DNA of 5,828 nt, taken from NCBI GenBank assembly GCA_019313025.1, contig JAFDCA010000592.1:1-5828 (forward strand), in the 5' to 3' direction. The translations under genes and the position numbers were made by a program. This document shows, one piece after another, positions 4,779 through 5,828 of this stretch (position 1 is the stretch's first letter; every line of letters begins with the position of its first letter). The DNA is from Deltaproteobacteria bacterium. Lineage in GTDB: Bacteria; Desulfobacterota; Desulfobacteria; Desulfobacterales; UBA11574. The notes below the pieces were generated by a model, which searched no databases, was not told the origin of the DNA, and was given only the letters and a program-made list of their open reading frames with translations.

Positions 4779-5828
4779 TTGAAAATCACCCTCACCAACA
4801 ACCTGCGGCTTTCCAATATCCCCTCGGAGATCCGTCAAAAACTGATGAAGACGTTGACGTTTCCCAACCCCAAATGGATGGAAAACGAACGCATGGGCCG
4901 GTGGAACCGGGGAACCCCCAAAGTGCTCAAGTTTTATGACACCGTTCGGGGGGGCGGTCTATGGATTCCCAGGGGATACATACGGCAGCTCTTGCTCCTT
5001 TGCAGACGGAAAGAGGTAACATATGACATCGACGATCAGCGTCGGACCTTCAGGCCTGTGGAATTTAAATTTAACGGGCGGTTGAAGCCGTTTCAGCAAA
5101 ATGCCGTCAACGCCATGGTGTCGAAAGATTTTGGATCGCTGAGCGCCCCCACCGGCAGTGGAAAAACCGTGATGGCCCTTTTTATCATTTCCCGGCGAAA
5201 TCAACCGGCCTTGATTGTGGTACACACAAAGGATCTGGCTTTTCAGTGGATGGAGCGCATCGAACAGTTTTTGGGAATTCCAAAGGATGCGGTGGGGTTT
5301 ATCGGTGGCGGCAAAATCAAAATGGGCGAAACGATAACCGTGGCGTTGGTTCAGACGCTTTACAAATGTGCCGAAGACGTTTCAAAAAAGATCGGCTTTT
5401 TGGTTGTGGATGAATGCCACCGTTGTCCCAGCAGAACATTTACCGAAGCGGTGACTGAATTCGATTCCAAGTATATGCTGGGACTTTCGGCAACACCTTA
5501 TCGCAGGGACAATCTGTCACGGCTCATCTTCTGGCATTTGGGAGACGTTCACTACAAAATCGATCAGGGCCGCCTGGTTCAAAGCGGCGATGTTTTGGCT
5601 GCCGAGGTCATTATTCGGGAGACGGAATTCAAACCCTATTACGATCCGGTGAACGAGTACAGTAAAATGATGTCTGAACTGACCCAGGACGACCAACGAA
5701 ACCGTCTCATCGCATCGGATATTGCCGGAGAGGTCGAGCATAACCAAGGGGTATGTCTGGTGCTTTCAGATCGAAAAAAACACTGTGAGACATTGCAGTC
5801 TATTTTACGGTTTCGGTATAAAATTTCC
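4779..5828 (+). CDS. Superfamily 2 DNA/RNA helicase, UvsW/XPB-like, N-terminal 350 residues (runs off the window)
   Basis: This is an ATP-dependent SF2 helicase of the SSL2/XPB-UvsW kind, whose members remodel DNA forks, branched DNA or transcription/repair complexes. Residues 1-105 form an N-terminal substrate-recognition-like region (FPNPKWMENERMGRWNRGTP, then GGLWIPRGYIRQLLLLCRRK). The RecA-like domain 1 follows: LKPFQQNAV (Q-motif-like region), Walker A APTGSGKT (123-130, K129), motif Ia VVHTKDLAFQWMERI, a GFIGGGKIKMG segment common in UvsW-like proteins, motif II DECH (211-214) and motif III SATP (237-240). Domain 2 begins near residue 290 and is cut by the window edge before motifs V and VI. 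The start is TTG with a good AAGGA site. It is divergent from the desulfurase, 95 nt away. No nuclease or methyltransferase partner is visible, so a defence role cannot be claimed; repair or recombination is the default reading. Confidence 0.92.
   Translation, partial: MKITLTNNLRLSNIPSEIRQKLMKTLTFPNPKWMENERMGRWNRGTPKVLKFYDTVRGGGLWIPRGYIRQLLLLCRRKEVTYDIDDQRRTFRPVEFKFNGRLKPFQQNAVNAMVSKDFGSLSAPTGSGKTVMALFIISRRNQPALIVVHTKDLAFQWMERIEQFLGIPKDAVGFIGGGKIKMGETITVALVQTLYKCAEDVSKKIGFLVVDECHRCPSRTFTEAVTEFDSKYMLGLSATPYRRDNLSRLIFWHLGDVHYKIDQGRLVQSGDVLAAEVIIRETEFKPYYDPVNEYSKMMSELTQDDQRNRLIASDIAGEVEHNQGVCLVLSDRKKHCETLQSILRFRYKIS

Noticed and set aside
4959..5225. Minus-strand frames at 4959-5225 and 5517-5747
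   Set aside because: Both are antisense to the helicase, whose Walker A, DECH and SAT motifs are in the plus frame.
3538..5828. A DNA phosphorothioation (Dnd/Ssp) defence locus
   Set aside because: Only a generic NifS/IscS-type desulfurase and a UvsW/XPB-like helicase are visible; none of the characteristic Dnd or Ssp partners is in the window.

Overview
The window looks like part of a chromosome from an anaerobic deltaproteobacterium-like organism, perhaps of the Desulfobacterales. I infer this from the flavour of the proteins (a NifS-type cysteine desulfurase with an SAGAACH active-site loop, a UvsW/XPB-like helicase, and small PlsC-like acyltransferases) and the moderate GC content. No marker gene fixes the taxonomy. 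Coding is dense except for one gap of about 620 bp.

Positions 1-2916 hold a four-gene minus-strand cluster, read from right to left: a six-helix bis-heme NOX/ferric-reductase-like flavocytochrome (2916-1549), a secreted YceI-family lipid-binding protein (1510-926), a small lysophospholipid acyltransferase (912-304), and the N-terminal part of a glycerophosphodiester phosphodiesterase (275 to beyond position 1). The gaps are 38, 13 and 28 nt, so an operon is likely. The products suggest an envelope theme: transmembrane electron transfer, carriage of an isoprenoid (possibly a quinone), and glycerophospholipid turnover. The flavocytochrome has no Shine-Dalgarno site, but a TATAAT lies 7 nt before its ATG, as in a leaderless transcript.

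Positions 2917-3537 contain no convincing gene. They do contain unexplained structure: two imperfect fold-back units in tandem (about 2985-3186 and 3275-3520), linked by a perfect 25-bp inverted repeat (3132-3156 against 3299-3323). Both arms of the first unit can be read as similar short peptides beginning MDNxFxKxRV. This is the most unusual part of the window and looks like a dispersed fold-back element or a structured RNA locus.

Positions 3538-5828 hold a divergent pair: a complete cysteine desulfurase on the minus strand (4683-3538) and a superfamily 2 helicase on the plus strand, starting at a TTG at 4779 and running off the right edge. The 95-nt spacer carries a good sigma70-type promoter for the desulfurase. 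I found no CRISPR array, tRNA, rRNA or intact transposase. I could not demonstrate a new defence system here.
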